Below, one piece after another: positions 24,160 to 37,414 of a stretch of 64,000 nt of DNA; the stretch's first letter is position 1, and each line of letters starts with the position of its first letter. Source of the stretch: Rhyacophila brunnea. Lineage: Eukaryota > Arthropoda > Insecta > Trichoptera > Rhyacophilidae. The notes under the pieces were generated by a model. That model saw only the letters and a program-made list of their open reading frames with translations, searched no databases and was not told the origin of the DNA. The position numbers were made by a program, and so were the translations under genes. Location: contig JAGYXB010000977.1 in the NCBI GenBank assembly GCA_022495005.1, forward strand, positions 1-64,000, in the 5' to 3' direction.

Positions 24160-25269
24160 CATATACCTACATGTCAAAACTATGTCGATATTTTATATTT
24201 AACAATAAAATCAACAACGTCATATTCCGTAAATTAACATGATTGCAAAAATCAGGATTTCAATGTACATAGGTATGTGTTAATTTTATTGTTTTCATAA
24301 TATCACATTTTTGTCAGTATCATGAGGTAAACAAGTGACTTGAGCAATATTGCATATTTTTTTAGTTTTTGATTATTTCGGTTTCAAAGAACTGGCCATT
24401 CGCCGTTTGACATAAGCAGCTAATATCAAAACAATTCAACTGACTGATTGTACCATCACATGAGCCATTAGATCGAAAACTCGTCATGGCAATGGCCTCT
24501 GGTATATAATATTGTATAACACGATTATATTAGAAAACACTTTCGTCTCCCACATTCAATCTAACTCCAAATTAAAAAAAAAAAATCTTGGTTGTGTGAT
24601 TGTGTTCAGATTTTTTTCTCTAAAATATTTCGTGTCCAAAATAGCATATTATCTACCTACTATATAATTTTACCGGATACCTAACCAATTATGAATACTG
24701 TGTGCACGCCACTGATCTACAGTGGTTATGGTTTAGCGACTAATGGATCTTTGCGGTCTTTCAAGAGAAAAAAATACGTTTCTCTTAGTTAATATTTGAT
24801 GGCTTGTTTTGTCGCATTCGTTTAAATCTTTTGAATGTCATTGTCAATTCGCATATAATTGCTCAATACTTTTTATAAATTAAAAAAGCGGGTAATAAAC
24901 TTTTTACCGGTTTACTATTTTCTGACAATTACACTATATGCCATTAAGTCATTTTTCAATACAAGTTACATCCACCATAATATAATAAATTAACATAAAT
25001 CGCTGTTGATTCTCCAGTAGGTACTTAAAATAATGAGCATGTTTTGACAGTTTTTAGTTATACGTTTATACCTATACATTGATAGATCCCTGAATACACT
25101 CCATGTCAGTTTGAATCTGCATTTATTTTGAGCGCCTGAATAACAAATCTTCGAAAGTAACCACCCACTGTCTGTAAAGTGTTCAATATGTGCTACCTGC
25201 CAGTGCTCACGTATACATATGAAATATGGACTCTAACGTAACCGAAATTTTAAAAATACATTGTACAAT
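24160..25269. other. Spacer, no gene
   Basis: AT-rich sequence without recognisable coding or repeat structure. Confidence 0.45.
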
Positions 25270-25580
25270 ACAAATGAGCATAACGCGAAAGACAAGGAAG
25301 CAGACAAAAGCTCGCGATGCGATAGGGGTCGCTTAGCAGATGAAACAGCGATGGGTTGGTCATGTCGCTGAACGAGTAAATAACCCCTGTACAAATGCCG
25401 TCTTTTTATGGAACCTGAGGGGCACTAAACGATCAAAGGGACGCTTTAAAACCCACTGGATAGACAAACTTATAAAGTTTGTTGGATGGATGCGACAGTG
25501 AAGAAGGAGTGGAGGAAACTAGAGGAGGTTTTCATCCAGCAGTGGATCTACTCCGGCTGATGATCATGATGATGATCATA
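25270..25580 (+). pseudogene. LINE ORF2 C-terminal tail, second copy of the family at 9735
   Basis: The plus strand reads ITRKTRKQTKARDAIG, then WVGHVAERVNNPCTNAVFLW, then RGTKRSKGRFKTHWIDKL. After a frameshift it reads KKEWRKLEEVFIQQWIYSG and a stop. The order and the final QQW motif are those of the LINE ORF2 C terminus. The tail ends in a tgatcatgatgatgatcat run. Nucleotide similarity to 9735-9960 is obvious (cgacgggcactaaacg-type blocks, ctccggctga end). The copy is 5'-truncated and broken by stops. Confidence 0.8.
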
Positions 25581-26584
25581 TCAATGGGTAGATATTTTCT
25601 CATCATTCGTTAATATTGTTGGTTATATACTGTATCAACCACTACTGAATGAAAACCTCTCCAAACTGGTTATATTTCTTTCAGTTGTATGCATTGCATT
25701 GCCATGTACTTTCACAGAATTAAGCATCTTGTCGATCAAGCGGCGTGTACCTTTCAGAAGTTATCAATTTGTTCAGTTATCATAATATCTCTTCTCTTAT
25801 GTTTCTTATACTAGCTATAATAGGTATATCCTGCCTAGTCTTTTAGGTTTTGTCAAACTTTATTAGACCGCTTCATTTTCTATGTTTATGCATTATGCCC
25901 ACATGCACCTTTTCATTCCACGCTGTACCTACTGAGGATACATATTTTACGAGTACCTATTTATAATTACGGAAAGTAGGTGCCTACCTAGACATCGGTT
26001 AAAGACTGTTTTTGATACAACACAATTTATTTTTATTTGGGTGTTTATTTCTGTAGCATTTATGTAGCTAGATATCCTAACGCATATTTTTTTTACATTC
26101 TTTGATCATCAAAAACCTCTAAACTTTAAAAAATGCCTATATGTATCATTGCATGAACCATTTGGTAGCTCATTGACCACCAGGCGCCCTGAGCTGCCGT
26201 TTGGAAATCATTTAGCTATATTATTTGTGTATGGTATAATGATATATTTGATTTAATTTAAAGGTAAGGAACAAAGGAAGTATCAAATAAAATGCATAGG
26301 TATTTGAAAGTTTAATTTATATTTCTTTGATATTTATGTAACAATTTTACTTTCCCTTTTACCTAAATATAATAATTTAAACCTATTTTAATCAGTCTCG
26401 TCGTTTGTTTTAATCAGTCTTAAATAAATTATTATTAACATAGACAAGTTATTTATTTATTTATCTGGATATGTAATAATACTTTTGTAAACTCTTTATA
26501 ACATGAATAACTCATAAAACATATTTCCTTTTTCTTACTTCTGCTATATTTGTTATTCTTTTAGTCTGGGATTAATATAACTGC
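25581..26584. other. Spacer downstream of the secreted-protein gene
   Basis: No gene recognised. The right part may hold the 3' flank of the minus-strand gene whose last coding exon is at 26919-27276. Confidence 0.45.
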
Positions 26585-26590
26585 GTTTAT
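26585..26590 (-). terminator. Candidate poly(A) signal
   Basis: AATAAA on the minus strand, about 330 nt downstream of the stop codon at 26919-26921. It is a plausible 3' end for the three-exon gene, but AT-rich DNA gives many such matches. Confidence 0.35.
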
Positions 26591-26918
26591 TGGATAAATC
26601 TTATTTTATGAGATTGACGTAAATGTAACGTAAAATTTACTATTGTACTTACAGCATAAAATTTTTATGTTGCTTTAATTTATGAAAGTAATCTTTAGTT
26701 ATTATCATTCTTCAAAAATTCCCCTCGACAAATAACTTCAATCTGATTTAACGCATTTTTCTTTAACGTAATTCGATACCTAACAGTGATGTAGTGTTCA
26801 GATCTGGTAAACCAGTAAGAAGGATGTCTGACAATGTAAATAATATCAAAAATGATTTCCAGAACCTGGGCGAACTTATCGATTATGAAATCGGAAATGC
26901 TGACGTTATGAGACGGCA

Positions 26919-27276
26919 TCACTGTTTTGAGGTCTGCTGATCTTGCTGCTGAGACGCTGACGGCTGCGCCAGGTATGGGCCAGGACCAGCCGCCTCGTGG
27001 AGCTTGTCCGCGTCCTCCGCCGCCACCGGGCACATGCAAGGCACCAGCTGGACATGTTGCAAGGATACTGGGGTCAAGCTCGCCTGGAGCGGCACGCTGA
27101 TTGGGATCGGGGACAGGAGCTGGTCCATGGACACTGGACCGTACGGTGACCCCCCCTGGGATGAGTAGAGTTTTTGGCGCTGCTCGTAGATGCTGGGCGA
27201 GTATCCGTAGCCGCGGTACGCTTGTGACATTTGGGCCATCTGGGCGGGCATCCATGCTTTTGGGGCGGCCGACTGG
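26919..27276 (-). CDS. Exon 3 (terminal) of a predicted secreted protein, unknown family
   Basis: A GC-rich island in AT-rich DNA, opening after a good acceptor (cctgtgtaatttttag) and ending in TGA. The exon supplies one base to a split Ala codon and then 118 residues. The chain starts QSAAPKAWMPAQMAQ, has an aromatic stretch YRGYGYSPSIYEQRQ, a Ser/Pro/Gly segment, a VQLVPCMCPV segment with the only two cysteines of the protein, and a Gln-rich end (QQQDQQTSKQ). With exons 1 and 2 the product is 151 aa. I do not recognise the family; low-complexity Tyr/Gln/Pro composition would fit a cuticular or other extracellular matrix protein, but that is inference. A second frame on the same strand is open for 186 codons, but its Arg/Pro/Gly-rich translation and incompatible splice phase argue against it. 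Confidence 0.75.
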
Positions 27277-29910
27277 CTAAAAATTACACAGGAAAATTAA
27301 TCATTATGACTAATGCAGCTACCATTTAATAAACTATTAGCAGGTATCTAAATATTAATATTCCGAAATCCATGTTAAAATAAAAGAAAAAGTACAAAAC
27401 ACAATGCAAGAGAGTTAAAAATGTATTAAACAAAGTTTATATTAAAAACATATAAAATTAGATAAGTGCGATAATACATTATAAATATTATAACTTCTAA
27501 GAGCACGCTTCATATTGTTTTATCATCTAGGAATTTAATCGCCTGCAAAAGAGAAATATACAAAATCGATAATCGATAGAGGGTCCGATTTTAGATGTGC
27601 CAAATTGTAGTATACAAATAGCTTATAATCATTCGTCGTTACCGTAGATTATTAAGATATTACCTTAGTAGGCACCCAATATAATATCTATATAGTTCCT
27701 ACATATCGTAAAACCAACTAGTAACACACATTATTTTATTACATAATTATTACATAATTATTTGGGTACTTTTCCAAATAAAAAACTTACATAATAAATC
27801 TTGAATTATTTTTTGAACAATTCGATAGGTAACGAAGATATTAATAAAACTCATTGTATTCCAGTGTTATTTTTATTATTAACGCTTCGTTGCAAGAATA
27901 CAAGGCAGCGATAGGTATAACATATTATTAAGTCTACCAACATATTAAATATTTCACTTATTATTTCTCGGAATAAATACATATTATTAATATTGTATTG
28001 TTATAACTCAATCATTATTTGGGTAGGACTCCGTAATAAATATCGGCATGTTATTCAATAATTCTCGATTTATCTAGAATCGGTTAAAGACCTCTGATAT
28101 TAAATAAGTGCTTCGATAATTTTGTGATCAACTTCGGATGAGTTATAAAGCTATCAAAGAAATAAAATACTAATGTGGGAATCTTACCCAAACTAAAATA
28201 AACCATAAAGTTTATTACAACTAAACGTCCAATGGCGGTAAAAAAGAATATCAAAAAGTATCCCCACTAATAAAAAGTCGTAAAATGTTTAAAGAACTCG
28301 GGATGACGTACAAAACCCGTTTTAGTGAATCTTCTTAAAAAATAATAAGAATGGAGATTTCATTGATAAGGGTCAAATAAAATCCCCGACTGATATTAGA
28401 GGCTTTTCGGATAATAGTGAATGAATTTTTTTTTAAATAATAAACTATTTTTACATGTAGTAAAAATAATTTATTTTTGTTTTTTTCAATACAAATTAAA
28501 TGTAAATTATTAACTTGCAAATATAAGTAAATGTTAACTACACTAACTAACTAAAGGTAAACTACAGCACATGATCACCATTTTGACGGAATAACTCGAA
28601 GGCATAATAATTATTTCTTAGAAAATATCAACACGGATATCACTTGAGACTGTAGCTCAATTGGTAAAACTCTCGCTCGATTTGGGATTCAAGTCATATT
28701 TTTCAATGATTTTTTAAAAATATGTAAGTCTATTTCAAATTATGTATATATGTAATAATGTACTTTTGTCTATTAGGTACGATTGCGTAGTTATATTAAG
28801 TTACTACGAAAATGGATAATTATTGTGTGTGGCAATACACAAAATAATTGAAAGGTACATGGTTTTTTTTTCATAATAATATTTGACTTGTCAGTGATTA
28901 TCGCAGCGTTACTAATAGTACAATGAAAAAGATTCACAATTCGTTATTAAAATTGAATCTGTCGATGAAATCAAAGAGTTACTAGCATGTTGAAAGTTTT
29001 GTATATAATGGTTTAAATAAACAGCAATTGTCACTGAAGTCAGTATCTAAACGTTTAACAAACTCTGTTCATTTTGCTTGCGCCAGTCACAGACAATACT
29101 TGTCGGTTACTATTAACTTTCTATGGTTAAATTAGTCATGAAGCCAAAAGAAGAGTTATAATGTAATAAAAGACGTGGGACTCCTGCATAAGAAGTGGAG
29201 TGTAGTAGATGACCACAGTGTTATCAGTATCCTGGTCATCATGAAAAATAGTCATTGGAGAAAAGTTGGAATAAACATTTTACATACTGATATTAAGACT
29301 GATTCTAAAATAGACGAACATTTCAAATTTAAATACACATAAATCCACTTTTTCGATTGTATTATTAATTAAAAGGCATAAAAGTAGGTATATTACATTA
29401 TATTTAGTTTCGCTACCATCGATATATTTATTTTTACTCATTCGAATATGAAAAATATACACATTGTTAATATTTTTAATTACAAATATAAGCACATCTT
29501 TAGTTCAATTAAATCAGAGAGGCGACATAATATATGAATAAAATAGCAGAAATCATTGCTGACGTCCGATAACAGCTGATATGACACAAAAAGAAAAAAA
29601 GAAAAACTGCCGCAATTGCAAATAATCTAATAATTTCATGATTAATATTAAATGTAGGTAAGTATATTAATGTTTTAAGTTTTCTTTTTAAACATTTAAA
29701 AATTTATTTTACTATAACAATTATTAGCAAATTACAAATCCAACCAATAAGACGTGTTAGAAAAATTACATATATTCGCTCAAATCGCGTGGCAATCAAT
29801 TTATGACAAAGTTGTATTCAAATATACAATATGGAATTAGTGGTAAGTATAGTTTATAGGTTAATGAGAAACATAAATTCAAGTATTTTTAAATTATTTT
29901 TTTCACTTAC
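27277..29910 (-). other. Intron 2 of the secreted-protein gene
   Basis: AT-rich, bounded on the minus strand by a GTAAGTG donor (at 29910) and a tttttag acceptor (at 27277). It contains the SINE-like repeat at 28647-28763 and no other gene that I can support. Confidence 0.6.
28647..28763 (+). repeat. SINE-like repeat, family 1 copy 1
   Basis: A tRNA-like head (gactgtagctcaattggtaa, A box; ggattcaagt, B-box-like) is followed by an AT-rich body ending near ttcaaattatgtatatatgt. Head and tail resemble segments at 35008-35167 and 58691-58823 in the same order. Confidence 0.5.
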
Positions 29911-29984
29911 GCAGGTTCTGCTCCCCAACGAAGGAAGAATGCATCTCCTAAGCCGATGAAAGCTAACGCCACGAAGAGATGAAA
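29911..29984 (-). CDS. Exon 2 of the predicted secreted protein (signal peptide core)
   Basis: On the minus strand a 74-nt exon lies between a tatttgcag acceptor and a consensus GTAAGTG donor. It reads FHLFVALAFIGLGDAFFLRW, then GAEPA. The hydrophobic run LFVALAFIGL followed by small residues is the core of a secretory signal peptide, with likely cleavage after GDA. It joins exon 1 at phase 0, and its last two bases (GC) join the first base of exon 3 (C) to make Ala, so all three exons form one open frame. Confidence 0.75.
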
Positions 29985-32181
29985 CTGCAAATAATTGAAA
30001 AATATATATTAAAAAAATTAATAATATTCAACACTTTCCCCCATTTTTATTTACATTAACACACTTAGTGCGTTGCGATCTCACTAACAGTACTTATTCT
30101 TGTGATCGTGGAATCGAACAAATAATTTAAGTGCTGTATGATAGTATATTATAGTACTTTGAATGCTGCACATTGCTATAAGACATGCGTTTTTTTGCTA
30201 TACATAATATATAAAATAAAATTAATTCAATTTTACTTGCTGGTTGTTATTCAAGTAAAGTAGATATACACTTACTTAATTATACTTATAATATTATGAT
30301 TCACTAATACTAATATAATAAATAGGTTAAAATTGTACCTATTCATTGTTTTAAGTCACATGCAACGATTTATTGCAATCCAGGAATATTATAATATAAA
30401 TTTCATAAATACTTATGTCGGTACTAAGATTCGGATTTTCTGTGATAAAATAGTAAAATAGTAAACAAATAAAAATATTAATCTATACATTTTATCTTAA
30501 ACATTAACGCTTTGCTATTTTAATTTAAAATATAAATTCGCTTTGCTATTGCAGATATATATTATATACAAGTATTTGTTTATAAGATAAACGTATATAT
30601 AACTATAAACCAATGTTTTTTAGAACTCGATAATAGCTATATTATATTTACTTTTTCATGCATTTAAATAAATCATGCCACAATATTATGTTAAAAATAT
30701 TAATGTAATTAATAATATACCAATATATTTTATTTATTGAATTATAATTTTTATGATGATGCTACTGAAGTTTTTAACTCGGTAGGTAGTATTATTTTAC
30801 TATAATCACAACACTGCAGGTAAAAGAAAAAACAAAATACAATTATTATAACTATGGTGATTATAACATGTTATAACAGTGATTATAACATCTTATAATC
30901 ACCGAATATGTTGTTACATGGTTATTAAGAAAACATATTTATAATGTTAATACTTGAATCCATTAGAATTTAAAACATATTTAAACGGTATTTTTAAACT
31001 TCTGATGATAAAATGATTTATTTCGCATCGTTTTATTTAATAAAATATTTTTTATAATACAAGAACGACTCGTAGTTCAATAAGAAGAATATACGCAAGC
31101 AATGCAACATTATCATTTATCTGAGATAGTATAAGTAACTTACTGCATTTTCTACATATTTATTATGAGATTGATAATGACATCCATTTTTTTAGTTTAG
31201 ATAAACTTTGTTTCAAATACTTTGTGTCCATACTATAATATTATGTATTCCGGGTAATTTCGAAATCGAAGTAATATTAGATACCTAGTTAAATATATTG
31301 GACATTGTTAGTATCTACATTCATATTTTAGCGGCCAGAACTGGTAAATCATATTATTATCACACGGACTAGATATACCTACAGCCTACAGTATAAAGAA
31401 TAATATATTATACTACCACATGTTTAATTTCGTACGTTATATTTATGATCGAACTGTCGGAAATAAAATAATTTACTGAATAATTCATAATACATCGATT
31501 TCATTAATATAAAAATAATATTGCATGACACTATTGTCAGTTCTATCAGCACGAAAATTAATGTTTTGTTTATTCATTATATTGCATTTTATTCACACAA
31601 CGTAATTTTTTATTCAATTAGAATGCTATGAAAAATATGTGGGATAAAAATAATTTTATTTATCAAATAAAATAAATGATATGAAATTTTTCTCAATTAA
31701 AAAAATATCGATCGTGACTTAAGAATATTATGTATGTTTAACTACATAATTTTCTAACTAGTTATGATAAAATGACGTAATACTTATATATTAACATAAA
31801 AACAAATTTAATTAAACAAACTCTATTTTGAAAACTATAAACTTAATAATTATGAGAATTAATTCAAATTAAATATGAATTTTAGAGTACATATGGGCTA
31901 ATCTATTATGGAAATACTTGTCATACAAAAATGATTATTTTTTTATCCCTAAAAAATAATTTCATGTTTTATTAAACATATATTTTTATAGTTATCGTGG
32001 AATATTGATTTTATAAAAATTAAAAATAAAGACAGCGAAAATATTAGAAAAACTTTTTTTTATATACTCTTTTAATTTTTGGTGAATAGAATTAATTGAA
32101 ATGTTACGTTATTTATTATTTGAACAAGACGATTTTATATAATTTAAAAACACAATTATTTAAATTTAAATTGTAACTCAC
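29985..32181 (-). other. Intron 1 of the secreted-protein gene
   Basis: Very AT-rich with no other gene seen. Bounded by GTGAGT (donor at 32181) and tgcag (acceptor at 29985). A short hairpin with ggtgattataa / ttataatcacc arms lies near 30853-30903. Confidence 0.6.
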
Positions 32182-32205
32182 CGAGATCCTTATATCCGTA
32201 TTCAT
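32182..32205 (-). CDS. Exon 1 (start) of the predicted secreted protein
   Basis: The exon encodes MNTDIRIS and ends at a GTGAGT donor. A short first coding exon that breaks inside the signal peptide is common in insect secreted and cuticular protein genes. The frame stays open upstream to another ATG at 32316, which would add a 37-residue hydrophobic extension. I prefer the inner ATG because it has a purine at -3 and makes a standard signal peptide with exon 2. Transcription probably starts at the TATA box at 32414-32420. Confidence 0.65.
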
Positions 32206-32413
32206 TGCACAAAGTTTACTCCGGCCTTTTAAATAAATCAAAAAAAAATAAACAGCAAAAGCCGAAAAAATCACAATAAATTCAAATTGAAAAATACTTC
32301 GAAATATTTCGAGCATAAAACGGAGAATAGAGCGGGGCAGTGTAATCTATTCAGAGGTATAATCACTGGAGAGTATGAAAGAGGATATGTGTTATGGACA
32401 GGTGAGTTTCGGG

Positions 32414-32420
32414 CTTTATA
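32414..32420 (-). promoter_or_regulatory. TATA box of the secreted-protein gene
   Basis: On the minus strand cgctcTATAAAGcccg lies about 210 bp upstream of the ATG at 32205, in a GC-richer flank. This would give a start site near 32390 and a 5' untranslated leader of about 185 nt. A weaker TTTAAAAG lies only about 20-25 nt upstream of the ATG, which is too close. Confidence 0.45.
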
Positions 32421-32424
32421 GAGC

Positions 32425-33735
32425 GCTCCCTTGGTTACCGCCCTCTGCGGTCCTTAACACCTGACGTTCCGTTGAGTTTTATTGTTATTACAATCTTACT
32501 AACTTACTGTACTTTATTATCGCAACAAATATTGGGAGAATATGACGTAGTCATCTTTACTAGTAATATAATCAAGAAGAATTCTCATTGGTAGAAAAAC
32601 TTTATCAATAGGTAAAGTCTTCATAAAGTTGGTAAAGTTCATGTTTTTAAAACTAGCGTCTGTTTGGAATAAGACTTTTCATTGTTAATCCGACTGTCAA
32701 TATCGAAATATGTCTATTATGATATTCTGAAATATTAACCCAATGGATTTGTTTTATTTTTAAAATCACTCAAAATAAAAAGCAATTGAATTTTAATAGC
32801 ATGAAGGAAGGACCACAGTCAATTTTAATCAAAAGGTTGTTTAATATGCCAGTTTGTGAATTTCTGTAGGACTCGTTGACCGCCACCTTCAGTATGTTAG
32901 TCGGTGACACTGAGCAAATAACACCAAAAAAGTATAAAAAAATCGTTTTGTATTTAAAAAATATACAACAACAATTTTATGAATGTAAAAGAGTCGATTT
33001 GTACACTAAGCTCTGATTAAATAATATTATAAACTGGATGTATCTATGTATGCTGTATGCAGTGGGCTTGCAGTAAAATAGTACGGAATCAGAGGAAAAA
33101 TATCAAGGCGGTTCTGTTCCTATACATGAGCTCACTCCATCTGTATTATATTTAATTTATAAATAACAGGATTACCGCTTAATTTCATCCACAGGATATG
33201 ACGGAGCTAAAGACGTCAAAAAAGTATTGATATTTTGAAGTATCCATACGTTGGTACTTTTTCTTCCGATATGACGTCTCTAGACGGAGCTACGAAAAGC
33301 GACATGATCTAGAAAGACGCAAGAAGACTGGCGTACGGTAGCAATTTTCGTGTATATATGCTATACCTACGAATCTAAATGGACCAAGGAATGTGAAGAA
33401 GAAGTAGATACAAGTGGTTTTGCCAATGTTTTTTTTATATAAGTATACATATATACAGTTTTATACTAAATAGTCATGGTTGTGATATTGGTAATATTAT
33501 AGGTTGAATCTGAGAGATAATGATTCATCACAATGTGACAATAATTCAAAAAATTAAAACGATTAGTTTAAAAGTATTAGTAGAAAAATTACGGTAGACA
33601 ATAATAAATTTGAAAATACTATTGACGTTACACAATCGAGATATATATAATATACAATAATATGTACGTTATAATAACACGATCACAATATTATATTTAC
33701 AGCAGAAGCAAAAAACACATATAATAAAATAACAC
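32425..33735. other. Spacer upstream of the secreted-protein gene
   Basis: No gene recognised. A small repeated motif, gatatgacg followed later by gacggagct, occurs around 33197 and 33270, of unknown meaning. Confidence 0.4.
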
Positions 33736-34649
33736 AATTGAACCCATATACGGAAAACGAGCGTTATCGTGATAACGCTGTTTTTTGCTTATTCAGTTTT
33801 AATTACGCGGCATACATTTATGTATGCACTCACCAAATATTACTTTGATATTAGAACAATAGGTGGCAGTTGATAGTCCAATACACCATAATATATATGC
33901 CGTACACGACATACACACAATTTCGACTTGTGGGACGGTCGCGTCATTTCCATTTGCGATTGCGATAACTTTGTTTTAACTCTTCAGAGTATAAAATCTG
34001 AATTTATTTGTTCTAAAAATGGCATGTCATTGATAAAACTAATTATTACGTCAAAATGAAATAGTGGTCAAAGCTATAAAACTTTTAAAGGAAAGATTAT
34101 CAAGAAAAGAATACTTTGGTGTATGTGGGTAAGTGCTGTCAAAAGTTGTGCAATACAATATTTTCAGCAGTTGAATTTTTGGGAAATGGGAAACAAAATC
34201 CAACAGGATGTAAAGAAAATGTAAGACATTTTGTCTTGTTTGCCTTTTGTGAAGCCAACAAAGTGCTGATTGGTTAAAAATATATTGCAATTTAACCCAA
34301 TAAATGTTGAAAATGGATCTCCTGACAAAGACATCACTTTAAGTGACTCTGATTAAAAACTTAGGATAAAGGATTAGTTAGGGATTAAGAAAGTTTACGA
34401 TTATTTTATGTTCACGGAAAAACAGCGTTAAATTTTATTTCGTATTTTTTTTATAAACATATTGGTTTATCCAAAAAAGTTTTTTGTTTAATAAACCGTG
34501 TTCCCAATTACTCAAAATACCTTTATTCATCAGAATTAAATATTTTCGATAATAAGTATCTCCACAACAATCAACTGAAATGTTTAACTGCAAATATCTC
34601 TGAACAACGTTTTCATGATAACGCTATTTTTCCGCATATGGGCTCAATT
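33736..34649. mobile_element. Terminal-inverted-repeat element of about 914 bp
   Basis: The left terminus reads aattgaacccatatacggaa and the right, in reverse complement, aattgagcccatatgcggaa, continuing to a shared gcgttatc-tga motif, giving arms of about 38 bp. The left arm also includes a perfect small hairpin (cgttatcgtgataacg). The interior has a partly open plus-strand frame (about 34135-34280, including SAVEFLGNGKQNPTGC) that I cannot place. No clear target duplication is seen. Confidence 0.65.
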
Positions 34650-35007
34650 CATACAAAGTAGCGTAGTTTTTATGTGCACATAGCAGCGAAAATGTGTATG
34701 CAATTGAAAACTGCTTATTTTTGTAATACGAGACTTCGTCGAATACACATTTTACAATATATTATTTTCATTTGATAACATTTTTAGAACGTATGTGTGA
34801 GGTGAGACCTACACAGGAAAATAGTATGTGGGTCCATTTCGGGGGAAAAAATCCATAATATAATAAAAAGACATCTGAAAAGGACAAAATCATTCAAAAT
34901 TTTATGATAACTGTTGAATAATGTTGAAAATGCCATTTGTAAATAAATTCTTAGATTAAAAAAATAACACGTACTAAATATAATCATTAGGAAGTATTTA
35001 GAAGGAT

Positions 35008-35167
35008 GGTACTTGAGTAGTAGCTTAATTGGTTAAATCAATCATTAATAATCAAAATACGACTATAGTGTATTAAAATCTCACATAGTCGAAAATTTCT
35101 CTAATACTTTTCTAATGAATAATTCTTACGCTCTTTTAAATTACCTATGTATTTTCAATAAAGAACC
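35008..35167 (+). repeat. SINE-like repeat, family 1 copy 2
   Basis: Begins ggtacttgagtagtagctta with an A-box-like tagcttaattggttaaa and ends ttttcaataaagaac, matching the tail of the copy at 58691-58823. The internal B box is degraded. Confidence 0.45.
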
Positions 35168-35170
35168 AAT

Positions 35171-37002
35171 CCTTCATTATAAACTCTATTATAACTATAT
35201 TAAGTCTTCAATAAAAAAAGTAAATAAATATTTAATATAACATCTTCTCGTAGTAATAGTGTTAAAGAGTGCGTATGAACAGTTAGTCTACTTCGAATGT
35301 AGGTACGTCCTCTGTAGGAACTTCTAACAAGATATACTTAAGTGCATACAAACGCATCCATTAATCCATCCACTATTATACCTGCATTACTTATTTTGAT
35401 ATGCGTCTGTATTACGGTTTTTTTCATATTATTTAATTGAGATAATTCCTATCATTGACTTGACTTGAAAAAGTTAAAATTTTCGTTTAACCCAATTTAC
35501 CCATATTTTCACACAGAGTTTTGTCACATCTTTCAAATTTATCAGAGTAAATTAAACAATACTGGGGGGAGGGGATTAGAGTCTTATTATAACTTGAGGC
35601 GCGGTCTTGGCGCTAGTATCGCGACCTGAGTACCTATTGCCATTGTTACAACTGGAAAGTGGGACGAGTCCATTAAATAAAGTAAATTTTAATAAAATGT
35701 TTGTTATACAATAATTTTGGATATTTATTTTAATCAACAAAATTTTAAATTAATATTTGCCGTAGAACCTTGTTACATACGACCATTAGAAGTCGGCTTC
35801 GGTCCTAATCCCAAACGGGAGGTCAATTTAGTGGGTGTTATTTTATATAGTATTTCGAGCTATTAGTTTCCCAACCCTAAAGTTATAGTGTCGAAATACA
35901 CCAGACGAGGTAAAGACGGATTTGACAAGAAAACTTGTTAGATTTCTTAAAAAATAAAAAAGTTTTCGTAGGATACATCTTATATTGTAATGTTTATAAG
36001 GCTTCAAATTTTTTGGTAAGTATTTATATTTTATGCAAAAATAGCAAATATTTTAATAAAAAATAGCAATTATTTTATTAAAATAGTGGCAATTATTTAA
36101 TACATAATATTACATTAAGAGCAATACAAGTAAAAAATGATTATTGGTAAGTATAAAAATAATCTCTATGGAAGTATTTAAATAAGCATAGAGAATTATT
36201 TAATTAATTAATGGTAAGTATACATATCAATTAGTCACAATAAAATCTAATTTGGACAGATTTTTTTCTTTTACAGAAATGACTTATTTAGGAGCTTCCG
36301 TATTATGTTAAACTTAATATTATAGTATTATTCTGTCCGGCTCTCCAGAACAGATTGTGCCTTGGCTGTTACTATTAGAATAGTATTTATTGTTTTTCTC
36401 TATTATTTCATCCCTTACGCCTATTTTGTGTAGCAGCATTGATTTGTATCTATAAAATAGCTCAATGATGCAATGTGAGTGTCATGAGCAAGCTTTTAGA
36501 GCCTTTAAGATACTAACGTATTTACCGTAACGTATACCTACTACGTATTTAGTAAGAATGGTTATTCGTATCATTGAAAACGAATCGAACAAATCAAGCA
36601 AAACCATAGACAATATACGTACAAATTGTATGAGTAGATAATACACCGGAAATGGTTTGAGATTTGACGTTTGGTTCAGTGTATCATTGAAAATCCAACC
36701 GTTCTCAGACCATCAGAAATGGTTCGGAATGAAACGTCCAACCAATAATTCTGACCATCTATAGACTAATGACGATCTGTCAAAGTAGTGATAAGCATTA
36801 TTCGGCATTTATATATTATTGTGAGATGTTCATATTAATATTTTAAACATTTACACCAGGAGTTCACTTGAATTATGTACAATATAGATTAATAATCAAT
36901 ACCTAATATTCATAAGTAACCATACGCGAAGAAGAAGCCACCTTTGGTCTTATTATCCCAAAATCCAGCCATATTTTCTATGCAAAGAGTTCGATTTAAT
37001 CA
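35171..37002. other. AT-rich spacer
   Basis: No gene recognised. A GC-richer patch at about 35560-35660 and another at about 35780-35830 carry no motif that I can identify. Confidence 0.4.
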
Positions 37003-37038
37003 GCGACGTCCCTAGACAAAATGCCGCCCCTGGGCAGC
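37003..37038 (+). repeat. Possible transposon end (cagcgacgtccctag type)
   Basis: The string cagcgacgtccctag recurs as cagtgacgtcccgtg at 38349 in the same orientation. Both look like the outer end of one repeat family, but no inverted partner was found for either. Confidence 0.35.
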
Positions 37039-37414
37039 GCCAAAATGCCATCCCATTTTATACAGTATTTTTTCATTATTTTCATGACTCCAATCTCTAA
37101 GAAATGTGTTGTATCGTTGTATGGATACATTACTCACAAAATATATACCACACAATCCATCTCTACTTCAAAAGACAATATTGCGAGTCCACGGTTTCAG
37201 ATACATTTAAAAATACACCTGGCAGATTTCAAAACTTGCGAATCACTGCCAAAAATATTTGGATAAATCAACTAGGTAAGTGCGTACCTACCTATAATTC
37301 AAATATAATTCGCAAATCTGCACGTGCGATTGCTGATCATCAAGGACATGACGACCAATGACAACGGAAGTAAACTAGACATCGCGAACCCGACAAAAAA
37401 TACAGTCCTGTTAA

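Noticed and set aside
26695..27255. 186-codon minus-strand frame overlapping the terminal exon of the secreted-protein gene
   Set aside because: Its Arg/Pro/Gly-rich translation reflects GC-rich codons read in the wrong frame, and it does not fit the splice phase of the upstream exon.
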